Assembly (NCBI RefSeq): GCF_001988955.1
Contig: NZ_CP014263.1
Span: 2,604,001-2,668,000, forward strand
Origin: Spirosoma montaniterrae
GTDB lineage: Bacteria > Bacteroidota > Bacteroidia > Cytophagales > Spirosomataceae
Reading direction: 5' to 3'
DNA: 64,000 nucleotides
A program made the position numbers and the translations under genes. Shown piece by piece: positions 34,366 to 42,525 of this stretch. The notes beneath the pieces are model-generated. The model saw only the letters and a list, made by a program, of their open reading frames with translations, had not been told where the DNA came from and ran no database searches. Within the stretch, counting starts at the first letter, position 1. Each line of letters starts with the position of its first letter.

Positions 34366-34944
34366 ATGGAACTGCAACTCCGCACGATGCATCCGCCCCG
34401 TCAGCGTTCGTTCGATGATGATTTTTTCTTTGACCTCTGCCAGGCCAACGAAGCCCTCAAACTCGAACGCGATGCTGAGGGAAACATCATTTTTATGCCA
34501 CTTACCGGAACCGACACAGGAAATTACAACTTTGAAGTAGCAGGCGAACTCTGGAACTGGAATCGCCGAACCAAACTGGGCTATGCCTACGATTCGTCAA
34601 CCGGGTTTAAACTGCCTAACTCAGCCGTGCGCTCACCCGACGTGGCGTGGGTGCAGAAAGAACGTATTGATAGTTTGTCAGACGAAGAACGCAGGGGATT
34701 TGCCTCTATTTGCCCCGATTTTGTGGTAGAAATACGGTCGGCGAGCGACGACCTGAATGTGCTGAAAGACAAAATGGAAGAATACCGCGACAATGGTGTT
34801 CGGCTGGGCTGGCTCATCGACCGGGCCGGGAAGCAGGTATTTATCTACCGCCAAAACGGTTCTATTGAAATCAAACAGGGCGAGACCGTCACGCTGTCGG
34901 GCGAAGACGTACTGCCTGAATTAACCTTAACCCTCTTGCTCTGA
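34366..34944 (+). CDS. Uma2-family (DUF820) PD-(D/E)xK endonuclease-like protein
   Basis: 192 residues, the usual size. Core: GTDTGNYNFEVAGELWNWNR, FKLPNSAVRSPDVAWVQKER (Asp of the active site), CPDFVVEIRSASDDLNVLKD (Glu, then an Arg/Ser where classical members have a Lys), KMEEYRDNGVRLGWLIDRAG. The family folds as a restriction-endonuclease-like domain; it is very abundant in cyanobacteria and present in Bacteroidota, often in many copies, with unknown biological role. It stands alone here. Confidence 0.88.
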   Translation: MELQLRTMHPPRQRSFDDDFFFDLCQANEALKLERDAEGNIIFMPLTGTDTGNYNFEVAGELWNWNRRTKLGYAYDSSTGFKLPNSAVRSPDVAWVQKERIDSLSDEERRGFASICPDFVVEIRSASDDLNVLKDKMEEYRDNGVRLGWLIDRAGKQVFIYRQNGSIEIKQGETVTLSGEDVLPELTLTLLL

Positions 34945-34980
34945 AACCGAACAAATCGCGAAACCACGCTGTTCTGCACT

Positions 34981-35086
34981 TGTAGAGACGCGACCCTTCG
35001 CGTCTCCTCAGGCGTCAGCAAAAACCACTCCTCAGGCGTCAGCAAAACCGTCCGGTGCAGGAGACGCGAAGGGTCGCGTCTCTACA
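34981..35086. repeat. Family A palindromic repeat, copy 5 (106 bp)
   Basis: Ends TGTAGAGACGCGACCCTTCG (34981) and CGAAGGGTCGCGTCTCTACA (to 35086), perfect over 20 bp and more, each also self-complementary. The centre has two tandem copies of CTCAGGCGTCAGCAAAA. GACGCG subtype, like copy 4. This is the only family A copy here between co-directional genes (Uma2 and VWA). Confidence 0.88.
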
Positions 35087-35103
35087 CAATACCCCGAACA
35101 CTC

Positions 35104-36207
35104 ATGAAAGGCTTCAAATTCTCCGATTATATTCCGCCTGAGCAGAAGGACGGCTCTAAATTCGATCAACTGCTCAATATTTTCCAGCAACTGCTGCTGC
35201 TGACTTCCGGCGACGTGGAGCAGGCGATGGCCTGGATGAGTCAGCTCGACCGGCAATATGGCCTGACCGACGATAAATACGGCATCGGTAACTTCTTCGA
35301 CGACCTGAAAGAAAAAGGCTACATCACCGAAGAAAATCAGGAGGGCAAAATTGTGATGACGCCCAAAAGTGAACAGACCATTCGGCGGTCGGCACTCGAA
35401 GAAATCTTTGGCAAGCTGAAACGCTCAAAGTCGGGCGGGAACCACAACACGCCTTACACTGGCACTGGCGACGAACTGAGCAGCGACCTCCGCACCTACC
35501 AGTTTGGCGATACGCTCGAACAGATTTCGATGACCGAATCGATCCGTAACGCGCAGATCAACAGTGGCGTAGAAGAGTTCACGCTGATGGAGCGCGACCT
35601 CGAAGTGACCGAGAAAGAGCAGAAAACGCAGACCAGCACGGTGCTGATGATTGACATCAGCCACTCGATGATTCTGTATGGCGAAGACCGCATCACGCCC
35701 GCCAAGAAAGTGGCCCTCGCGCTGGTTGAACTTATAAAGCTGAAGTACCCGAAGGACACGCTCGACATTGTGGTGTTTGGCAACGATGCCTGGCAGATTC
35801 AGGCCAAAGATTTACCCTATCTGGAGGTCGGGCCGTATCACACCAACACCGTGGCCGGGCTGGAACTGGCAATGGATTTGCTGCGTCGGCGGAAGAATAA
35901 GAACAAGCAGATTTTTATGATTACCGACGGCAAGCCAACTTGTTTGAAAGAAGGCATTCGGTACTATAAAAACTCGTTTGGTCTTGACCGCAAGGTAGTT
36001 AGTAAAACGCTGACGCTGGCCGCACAAGCCCGACGGCTCGATATTCCGATTACCACGTTTATGATTGCCACTGACCCGTATCTGAAACAGTTTGTGCAGG
36101 AGTTTACGAAAGTAAACAACGGGCGGGCCTATTACAGCGGCTTGCAGGGTCTCGGCAATATGATGTTCGAGGACTTCCAGCGCAACCGCCGGAAGAATAT
36201 TAAGTAA
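35104..36207 (+). CDS. VWA-domain protein (metal-dependent adhesion site type)
   Basis: 367 residues. The first 170 form a helical region with no recognised domain (FSDYIPPEQKDGSKFDQLLN, MAWMSQLDRQYGLTDDKYG). Residues about 178-350 are a von Willebrand A fold with an intact MIDAS: Asp184, Ser186, Ser188 in LMIDISHSMILYGEDRITPA, then VVFGNDAWQI and MITDGKP. No signal peptide, so cytoplasmic. Such proteins often work with a MoxR-type AAA+ ATPase, but none is adjacent here. The serine hydrolase gene follows 10 nt downstream. Confidence 0.85.
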   Translation: MKGFKFSDYIPPEQKDGSKFDQLLNIFQQLLLLTSGDVEQAMAWMSQLDRQYGLTDDKYGIGNFFDDLKEKGYITEENQEGKIVMTPKSEQTIRRSALEEIFGKLKRSKSGGNHNTPYTGTGDELSSDLRTYQFGDTLEQISMTESIRNAQINSGVEEFTLMERDLEVTEKEQKTQTSTVLMIDISHSMILYGEDRITPAKKVALALVELIKLKYPKDTLDIVVFGNDAWQIQAKDLPYLEVGPYHTNTVAGLELAMDLLRRRKNKNKQIFMITDGKPTCLKEGIRYYKNSFGLDRKVVSKTLTLAAQARRLDIPITTFMIATDPYLKQFVQEFTKVNNGRAYYSGLQGLGNMMFEDFQRNRRKNIK

Positions 36208-36217
36208 TCTGTCAGCA

Positions 36218-37096
36218 GTGAACAGCAAGCCGCCAACCGCATTAACCAAAGTCAGAGCCACCGCTCTGGCTTTGTTTTTTCTCCTCATCATGCCCGCTAT
36301 CCTTTTCGCTCAGCAAACTACTCTAAGCGGCTCCCTTACTACGCACCTGCGCCGGTTGCCGCCTTCGGCGCGGGTAAGCGTAGCCGTAGAGTCGCTGATG
36401 GATAGCAGCGTGGCGTTTGCGTACCGGGCTGATGAGCGCGTACCTTCGGCGAGCGTAATTAAGCTATCGATTCTGCTCGAAGCGATGGAACGTGTAAAAG
36501 CCGGAACGCTTGATCCCGACGAAATTCATATTCTGCTTGACTCCGAAAAAACAGGGGGCGATGGCGTCCTGAAAACGTATTCGCATCGCAGCCGCATTGC
36601 CTACCGCGACCTGCTCCGGCTGATGCTCATCAACAGCGACAATACGGCTACCAACATCTTTATCAACGAGTTGGGCATGGATGCTATCAACGCCCGAAGC
36701 CAGGCTGTGGGTCTGACGCAAACCCGCCTGAACCGCCTGATGATGGACACGCTGGCGGTGCAACAGGGCCGACAGAACTACGTCACGGCCCGGGAGATGA
36801 ACGTGCTGCTGAAAAAAATATACCGGCACGAAGTAGCGACGCCCGCTCTGTGTGAACAGATGCTCGACATACTGAAACAGACCGAAGATACCGCCACTAT
36901 TCCGCGCTTGTTGCCACCCGGCACCGTTGTGGCGCACAAAACCGGCATTCTCAACTATGTGCGGGGCGACGTGGGCATCGTGTATGCGAAAAACCCGTTT
37001 CTGCTATCGGTATTTGTGGAGGGCACCACTACGCCCGAAGCCGAAAAAATTATTGGCGAAGTCGCATCAACGTGCTATCACTTTTTTAGTAAATGA
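36218..37096 (+). CDS. Class A beta-lactamase-like serine hydrolase
   Basis: 292 residues from a GTG start at 36218; it opens a signal peptide (ATALALFFLLIMPAILFAQQ). The active-site set is S79-V-I-K82, S140-D141-N142 and K241-T242-G243. The omega-loop glutamate (ExxLN, Glu166 in class A lactamases) is not evident where expected; the region reads LNRLMMDTLAVQQGRQN. The protein is therefore as likely to be a peptidase or esterase of the beta-lactamase2 family as a true beta-lactamase. It overlaps the next gene by 4 nt (ATGA), so the two are translationally coupled. Confidence 0.85.
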   Translation: MNSKPPTALTKVRATALALFFLLIMPAILFAQQTTLSGSLTTHLRRLPPSARVSVAVESLMDSSVAFAYRADERVPSASVIKLSILLEAMERVKAGTLDPDEIHILLDSEKTGGDGVLKTYSHRSRIAYRDLLRLMLINSDNTATNIFINELGMDAINARSQAVGLTQTRLNRLMMDTLAVQQGRQNYVTAREMNVLLKKIYRHEVATPALCEQMLDILKQTEDTATIPRLLPPGTVVAHKTGILNYVRGDVGIVYAKNPFLLSVFVEGTTTPEAEKIIGEVASTCYHFFSK

Positions 37097-37785
37097 CCTT
37101 CGCCGACCGCGCCATCCCGTATTACAACACACTTCGGGCACCTACAAACCTGCCGCCGGGCGTGGGCGTGATGAATCCGTATGAGCGGCCCGACGTGCAA
37201 CGTATCATTACGGAATTTTACGGCAAATTTTACAGCGATAGCCGCCCGCGTGTATTTGTGCTGGGTATTAACCCCGGTCGGTTTGGAGCGGGTGTTACGG
37301 GTATTTCGTTTACGACGCCCCAGAACCTGCGTCGATACTGCGGCATCGCCAATACGCTTCCCGATACCCCTGAACTGTCGAGCCGGTTTATTTATCAGGT
37401 AGTCGAAGCGTTTGGCGGAGCGCGTGAATTTTATGGGCGTTTTTTTCTAACATCGATGTTTCCGCTGGCCCTGACCAAAGACGGCCGCAACGGCGGACCG
37501 CTCAATTACAATTTCTATGACGACCGCGCCACGACCGGCGCACTCTGGCCCGCCATCACCGAAACCGTTCGAACGCAAACCGGCTTCGGACACGACCGAC
37601 GCGTGGCGGTTTGTTTAGGCCGCAAAAACGAAACTTATCTGCAACGCCTGAACGAGCAACAGCACTTTTTCGACCGAATCGTTACGCTCGATCATCCGCG
37701 CTACATCCTCCAATACAAAGCCAAAAGCGTGGCAACGTACCTCGATCAGTACATTGCCACGCTGCACGATTGTTTGGCTAACTGA
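37093..37785 (+). CDS. SMUG2-like uracil-DNA glycosylase (DUF4918)
   Basis: 230 residues. Catalytic-site motif VFVLGINPGRFGAGVTGISF corresponds to the GMNPGPFGMxQTG motif of SMUG enzymes; the DNA-intercalation segment is TLDHPRYILQYKAKS, in place of the HPSPR motif. Between them FFLTSMFPLALTKDGRNGGP and LGRKNETYLQRLNEQQ are typical of DUF4918. SMUG2 from Pedobacter was shown to remove deaminated bases, so a role in base-excision repair is likely. Start ATG overlaps the stop of the serine hydrolase gene. Confidence 0.85.
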   Translation: MTFADRAIPYYNTLRAPTNLPPGVGVMNPYERPDVQRIITEFYGKFYSDSRPRVFVLGINPGRFGAGVTGISFTTPQNLRRYCGIANTLPDTPELSSRFIYQVVEAFGGAREFYGRFFLTSMFPLALTKDGRNGGPLNYNFYDDRATTGALWPAITETVRTQTGFGHDRRVAVCLGRKNETYLQRLNEQQHFFDRIVTLDHPRYILQYKAKSVATYLDQYIATLHDCLAN

Positions 37786-37789
37786 CAAA

Positions 37790-38314
37790 CTATTGCTTCG
37801 TTAGTTGCAAGGTTGTGGTGTAGGTTTTTGTGCCTTCGCCATAATCTTCTGTTTCCGTTTGCGCCATCGTCATCGTGTTGCCGTTACGTGTTACATCATA
37901 CACCTCCACACCGCTGCCGCTGCTGATTGTCAACTTATTACCGTCGAGTTTCCAGGTCGAGTTTGCATCAAAATCAGTCGGGTCCACTGTCGACACATCA
38001 CATTTCTGCCCTGCTTTCGACGCCAGTTTACCACCACTGTTAAACGTGATGGTTGTGGTTGTCAGGCAAGTAACTACGTCGTTGCCAAGTCCATTAGGCA
38101 ACCCCCGAAAAAAGGCAAGCAGGTCGGTAGTTCTCTGGCCTGTTTGGAAGAAATCGACGCCGGGGTTGATAGTCATGCCGGAGATCACATACGTGCCTTC
38201 AATTGTGTTGGGCGTTACTGAATCGCTGCCGCTTTTGCTACAACTGCCAAACCAGACGGGCAAGGCTACAACGAGCGTCCAGGCCAGCAGGCGGACGGCA
38301 TTTTGTGTTTTCAT
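37790..38314 (-). CDS. Lipocalin-like lipoprotein
   Basis: 174 residues from ATG 38314; an upstream start at 38365 would bury the signal peptide. Lipobox FGSC, then SKSGSDSVTPNTIEGTYVIS. The mature part has the pattern of Bacteroidota lipocalin-like (DUF4923/DUF5004-type) lipoproteins: 'TWKLDGNKLTISSGSGVEVY', 'VTRNGNTMTMAQTETEDYGE', 'TTTLQLTKQ', with one internal Cys pair that may form a disulphide. Function unknown. It converges with the SMUG2-like gene with a gap of only 4 nt. Confidence 0.68.
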   Translation of the reverse strand: MKTQNAVRLLAWTLVVALPVWFGSCSKSGSDSVTPNTIEGTYVISGMTINPGVDFFQTGQRTTDLLAFFRGLPNGLGNDVVTCLTTTTITFNSGGKLASKAGQKCDVSTVDPTDFDANSTWKLDGNKLTISSGSGVEVYDVTRNGNTMTMAQTETEDYGEGTKTYTTTLQLTKQ

Positions 38315-38453
38315 ATTGATTAAGTGTTCGTTTTTGGCTTCTGTCGTAAAAGTGAAACCAATCATAACATAGCTGGCAAATCCTTGATTAAACGGACGTT
38401 ATCGTTCACGAACGGTTTTGATTACCTCCCGAAAGTAAATGAGCCTTTGCTTG

Positions 38454-38461
38454 TACTTTTG
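38454..38461 (+). promoter_or_regulatory. -7 element before the GH29 fucosidase gene
   Basis: TACTTTTG matches TAnnTTTG exactly, 22 nt before the ATG at 38484. No clear -33 TTG at normal spacing. Confidence 0.45.
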
Positions 38462-38483
38462 CCTGTAACAACCCTCCCCTGCT

Positions 38484-39830
38484 ATGCGTCTGCTTTTAGC
38501 TACCCTATTACTGAGTCTATCGCTTACGGCTACGGCCCAAACCACCTATACACCCGCGCCCGAAAACCTCGCGGCCCGCAAAGCTTTCCAGGATGATAAG
38601 TTTGGGCTGTTTATTCACTGGGGCGTTTATAGCCTGCTCGGCGATGGCGAGTGGGTGATGAACAACCGGCAGATTCCAGTGAAAGACTACGAGAAACTAC
38701 CCGCTTTTTTTAACCCCATCGACTTCAACGCCAAAGAATGGGTGTCGATGGCGAAAAATGCCGGGATGAAATACATTACCATTACCAGCAAACACCACGA
38801 CGGTTTCGCTATCTACGACTCGAAAGTGTCTGATTATGACATTATGGATCGAACGCCGTACAAAAAAGACGTGCTGAAGCTGTTGGCCGACGAATGCCGG
38901 GCGCAGGGCATTAAACTGTTTTTTTACCACTCCCACCTCGACTGGCACCACCCCGATTATTTTCCACGCGGCAAAACCGGCAACCACACGGGTCGGCCCG
39001 AAAGCGGTAACTTCGACAACTACCTGAAATACATGGATACGCAGTTGACTGAACTGTTGACCAACTACGGCCCCATCGGAGGCATCTGGTTCGATGGCTG
39101 GTGGGATCAGGCCAAAGACGAACTGAACAAAAGCACCCGCGACACTAAAGTCGACTGGCAGCTACGACGCACCTACGACCTGATTCACAAACTGCAACCG
39201 GCCTGCCTGATTGGCAACAATCACCACGTGGCCCCGTTTGAAGGCGAAGATTTCCAGATGTTCGAGCGCGACCTGCCCGGCCAGAATACTTTCGGGTATA
39301 ACACCGGCGAAATCAGTCAGTTGCCGCTCGAAACCTGTGAGACCATGAACGGTGCGTGGGGTTTCAATATCAAAGATACAAACTACAAAAGCGCAAAAGC
39401 CCTCGTACATTATTTAGTAAAAGCCGCTGGACACAACGCCAATTTTCTGCTGAACGTGGGGCCGATGCCCAATGGAAAGATACAGCCCGAATTTGTAAAA
39501 GCCCTGAGCGAAGTGGGCCAATGGACACAACAAAATGGCGAAACCATTTATGGCACACGCGGTGGACCGGTTTCGGCCCGCAACTGGGGTATTACAACCG
39601 CCAAAGACAACCGCGTGTTTGTACACATCCTCGACTGGAGCGACCGCCAACTGACGCTACCCGCCCTGCCCGGCAAAATTCGCTCAGCTAAATTATTTGC
39701 CGACAAATCACCCGTCAAAGTCATACAATCGACCGAGGGCGTTGTACTGACTATGTCCAATGCACCGAGTGCCAATACAATCGACACAATTATTGAGTTG
39801 GAGATGACATCAGAGACCGCCAAGAAGTGA
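38484..39830 (+). CDS. GH29 alpha-L-fucosidase (exported), copy 1
   Basis: 448 residues. Signal peptide MRLLLATLLLSLSLTATAQ. GH29 barrel: KFGLFIHWGVYSLLGDGEWV, ITSKHHDGFAIYDSKVSDYD, LFFYHSHLDWHHPDYF, nucleophile Asp204 in GGIWFDGWWDQ, ETCETMNGAWGF, LLNVGPMPNGKI, then a short C-terminal beta domain. It releases L-fucose from glycans in the periplasm. Its EWVMNNRQIP loop differs from copy 2 at 50724-52157 (GWAKGTKKPLQEI), so the two are probably of different GH29 subfamilies with different linkage preference. Not in a SusCD operon; it ends 1 nt from the convergent gabT-type gene. Confidence 0.93.
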   Translation: MRLLLATLLLSLSLTATAQTTYTPAPENLAARKAFQDDKFGLFIHWGVYSLLGDGEWVMNNRQIPVKDYEKLPAFFNPIDFNAKEWVSMAKNAGMKYITITSKHHDGFAIYDSKVSDYDIMDRTPYKKDVLKLLADECRAQGIKLFFYHSHLDWHHPDYFPRGKTGNHTGRPESGNFDNYLKYMDTQLTELLTNYGPIGGIWFDGWWDQAKDELNKSTRDTKVDWQLRRTYDLIHKLQPACLIGNNHHVAPFEGEDFQMFERDLPGQNTFGYNTGEISQLPLETCETMNGAWGFNIKDTNYKSAKALVHYLVKAAGHNANFLLNVGPMPNGKIQPEFVKALSEVGQWTQQNGETIYGTRGGPVSARNWGITTAKDNRVFVHILDWSDRQLTLPALPGKIRSAKLFADKSPVKVIQSTEGVVLTMSNAPSANTIDTIIELEMTSETAKK

Positions 39831-39831
39831 T

Positions 39832-41148
39832 TTATACCGCTGCAACTTCTTCGCTCACCGTCAGCCGAAGCAACTCCTCCCGCATAATCGTCAGCCCTTT
39901 TTGCAATAGGTCGTCTTCGATAACGAGCGGAGATAGCACCCGAATCACATTGCTATAGATTCCCGCGCTGATGAGAAACAGCCCGCGAGCCGCGCAGGCC
40001 GCTACGAGTTGCTGCGTTAAGACCGTGTCGGGTTGGTTGGGATCGCCGTTTTTGACGAGTTCGATGGCAACCATGGCTCCCAGCCCACGCACGTCGCCAA
40101 TGGCGGAACAGTCGGTTTGAAGGTTGCGGAAGAACGAATAGACCATTTCGCCAACGCGCTCGCCCAACCGGTTGATGTCGATGTCCTCCATATAACGGAT
40201 GGTTGCCAGCGATGCCGCACAGGCCACCGGATTGCCCGCATACGTACCGCCCAGAGTGCCCGGCCTTGCTTTGTCCATGACCTCGGCCTTGCCCATCACG
40301 CAGGCAATCGGAATGCCCGACCCCATCGATTTGGCCCAGGTCGAGATGTCGGGTACTATATCGTAATGCTCATAGGCAGCCCACCGGCCCGTTCGACCAA
40401 AACCGCTTTGCACCTCGTCGAGTATGAGTAAAATGCCGTATTCGTCGCAAAGTTGGCGCAAACCCTGAAGGTATCGTTTGGGCGTGACGTAGAAACCGCC
40501 TTCGCCCAGCACTGGCTCCAGAATCACTGCCGCTACGTTCTCCGGGGCCACCACGCTGCTCAGGTACTTACGGAAGTTGGCTAATTCCTGCTCTACAAAC
40601 GCGTCGAAGTCCTGCCCATGCCCATTGTGATAATAGTCAGGAAACGGAATCCGGTAAACCTCCGGCGCAAACGGCCCACAGCCGAGTTTGTAGCTCACTT
40701 TCGAGGTCAGCGTCATGCCCATCGTGGTGCGTCCGTGGAACCCGCCCGTGTAACAGATAATCCCCTGCCGACCGGTTGCCTGCCGTGCAATCTTGATAGC
40801 GTTCTCGACCGCTTCGGCCCCGGTGCTGACCATCATCACCTTCGTAGCCTCGCCGTGCGGAAGAATGTCGACCAGTTTTTCGGCCAGCAGCACAAAGGGT
40901 TCGTGGGTGAGCAGGTTGAAGAAGGTATGCATCAGTTTCCCAGCCTGTTCACGAATGGCCTCCACCACCGGTTCGGGGCAATGGCCGGCATTGAGTACGC
41001 CAATGCCGCCCGAAAAGTCGATGTATTCGCGACCGTCGTGGCTAACGAACGTAGCCCCGTGCGCGTAAGCGGCATCGAGCGTCTGACTCATGACCATCGC
41101 CTTTGGCACCACCGCGTTCCGTCGCTGTAAAAGTTCCTGTGAGTTCAT
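39832..41148 (-). CDS. gabT: Class III aminotransferase, 4-aminobutyrate (and possibly putrescine) transaminase
   Basis: 438 residues. PLP class III fold: YIDFSGGIGVLNAGHCPEPV, STGAEAVENAIKIARQATGR, GGFHGRTTMGMTLTSK, ILDEVQSGFGRTGRWAAYEH, the Schiff-base Lys in STWAKSMGSGIPIACVMGKA, and LGGTYAGNPVACAAS. Closest to GabT/PuuE, which turn GABA and 2-oxoglutarate into succinate semialdehyde and glutamate. It is the last gene of the eight-gene polyamine operon. No other aminotransferase is present for the first putrescine step, so this enzyme may serve both. Confidence 0.88.
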   Translation of the reverse strand: MNSQELLQRRNAVVPKAMVMSQTLDAAYAHGATFVSHDGREYIDFSGGIGVLNAGHCPEPVVEAIREQAGKLMHTFFNLLTHEPFVLLAEKLVDILPHGEATKVMMVSTGAEAVENAIKIARQATGRQGIICYTGGFHGRTTMGMTLTSKVSYKLGCGPFAPEVYRIPFPDYYHNGHGQDFDAFVEQELANFRKYLSSVVAPENVAAVILEPVLGEGGFYVTPKRYLQGLRQLCDEYGILLILDEVQSGFGRTGRWAAYEHYDIVPDISTWAKSMGSGIPIACVMGKAEVMDKARPGTLGGTYAGNPVACAASLATIRYMEDIDINRLGERVGEMVYSFFRNLQTDCSAIGDVRGLGAMVAIELVKNGDPNQPDTVLTQQLVAACAARGLFLISAGIYSNVIRVLSPLVIEDDLLQKGLTIMREELLRLTVSEEVAAV

Positions 41149-41157
41149 GGTATATAC

Positions 41158-42516
41158 TTATCCAATGTAAATTGTCTTCGACTGACAAAAATCCTTGATA
41201 CCAGCTTCAGACAGTTCGCGACCGTAGCCGGATTTTTTGACCCCGCCAATGGGCAACCGCGAGTCGGAGCGCACCACGGCATTCACGAACACGCTGCCCG
41301 CTTCGAGTTGGTGGCTTAGGCGTTCGGCGCGGGCTACGTCGTGCGTCCAGATGGCAGCACTCAGCCCGTAGCGCGACTGATTGGCGAGTCGGATGGCTTC
41401 GGCTTCGTCGGCCACTTCGGTAATGACCGCAACGGGACCGAACGTTTCCTCCCGGAACACCACCGAGTCGGGCGTTACGTTGTCGAGCAGCGTAGGCGCG
41501 AAATGGCAGTCGTGCCGGGTGCCGCCGACGAGTAACGTAGCACCTTCCTGCACGGCGGTCTGCACCTGACGTTCGAGGGTTTCGGCTAAGTCAATCCGGG
41601 CCAGCGGGCCGAGTTTGGTATCCGGCTCGGTCGGGTCGCCCTGTTTCAGATGTTCGACAAGCGTTTTCACCTTCTCCGTAAAAGCCGCCTTCACCGACGA
41701 CTCCACCAGAAACCGTTTGGCGGCAATGCAAACCTGCCCGGCGTTCATCATGCGCGACTGCACAGCCGCCTGCGCGGCCCGGTCGAGGTCGGCGTCGGCC
41801 AGCACAATGAGCGCGTCGGAGCCACCGAGTTCGAGTACCGATTTTTTGATGTGCTGCCCCGCCAGCGCGGCTACCGACGCCCCGGCGCGTTCGCTGCCCG
41901 TAAGCGTGACCATACCCACGCGGTCATCGGCCAGCAGATTCGCCACGGCGTCTGTATCGGCCACGATTGCCTGGAAAACGCCTTCGGGGAAACCAGCCGT
42001 TCGGTATGCCTGCTCAATCGCCAGCGCGCAGCCAAAGACATTGGGCGCATGTTTGAGTAGCGTTACGTTACCCGCCATCAGAGCCGGAACCGCATAGCGA
42101 AACACCTGCCACAACGGGAAATTCCAGGGCATAATGGCCAGCACTACGCCCACCGGTTCATAAACCACTAAGCTCTTTTGCGCGTCGGTCGGGATGATGT
42201 CGGGGTGCAGTAACCGCTCGGCCTGTTCGGCGTAATAGTCGCACTGCCCGGCGCACTTCTCCACTTCGGCCATCGCTTCGGCCTTGATTTTGCCCATCTC
42301 AGCCGTGATGAGATCAGCGAGGTCAGCTTGTTGTACCCGTAACGTAGCGGCTAACTGTCGGAACAAATCGCCCCGTTCGGCAAAGGATTGCCCAGCCCAT
42401 GTCCGCTGCGTTTCGGCTGCCCGCGCCAGTTTAGTTTCTATCTGTTCGGGCGTTTCGGCAGTGTAATCTTGCAGGACCTGCCCCGTATTGGGATTGATGC
42501 TCTGGAATGTTTTCAT
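41158..42516 (-). CDS. Succinate-semialdehyde dehydrogenase (short, Sad/GabD-like)
   Basis: 452 residues. Starts FQSINPNTGQVLQDYTAETP, a hallmark of the short SSADH group. ALDH features: VLAIMPWNFPLWQVFRYAVP, TLTGSERAGASVAALAGQ, catalytic Glu in SVLELGGSDALIVLADADLD, catalytic Cys in MMNAGQVCIAAKRFLV, and EETFGPVAVITEV. It oxidises succinate semialdehyde to succinate, feeding the TCA cycle. It lies 9 nt upstream of the transaminase gene and 9 nt after the other aldehyde dehydrogenase. Expected cofactor NAD(P)+. Confidence 0.88.
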   Translation of the reverse strand: MKTFQSINPNTGQVLQDYTAETPEQIETKLARAAETQRTWAGQSFAERGDLFRQLAATLRVQQADLADLITAEMGKIKAEAMAEVEKCAGQCDYYAEQAERLLHPDIIPTDAQKSLVVYEPVGVVLAIMPWNFPLWQVFRYAVPALMAGNVTLLKHAPNVFGCALAIEQAYRTAGFPEGVFQAIVADTDAVANLLADDRVGMVTLTGSERAGASVAALAGQHIKKSVLELGGSDALIVLADADLDRAAQAAVQSRMMNAGQVCIAAKRFLVESSVKAAFTEKVKTLVEHLKQGDPTEPDTKLGPLARIDLAETLERQVQTAVQEGATLLVGGTRHDCHFAPTLLDNVTPDSVVFREETFGPVAVITEVADEAEAIRLANQSRYGLSAAIWTHDVARAERLSHQLEAGSVFVNAVVRSDSRLPIGGVKKSGYGRELSEAGIKDFCQSKTIYIG

Positions 42517-42525
42517 AACGGTTGC

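Noticed and set aside
36218..37096. Antibiotic-resistance beta-lactamase
   Set aside because: SxxK, SDN and KTG motifs are shared with many peptidases and esterases and the Glu166 motif is not evident; no basis for a resistance claim.
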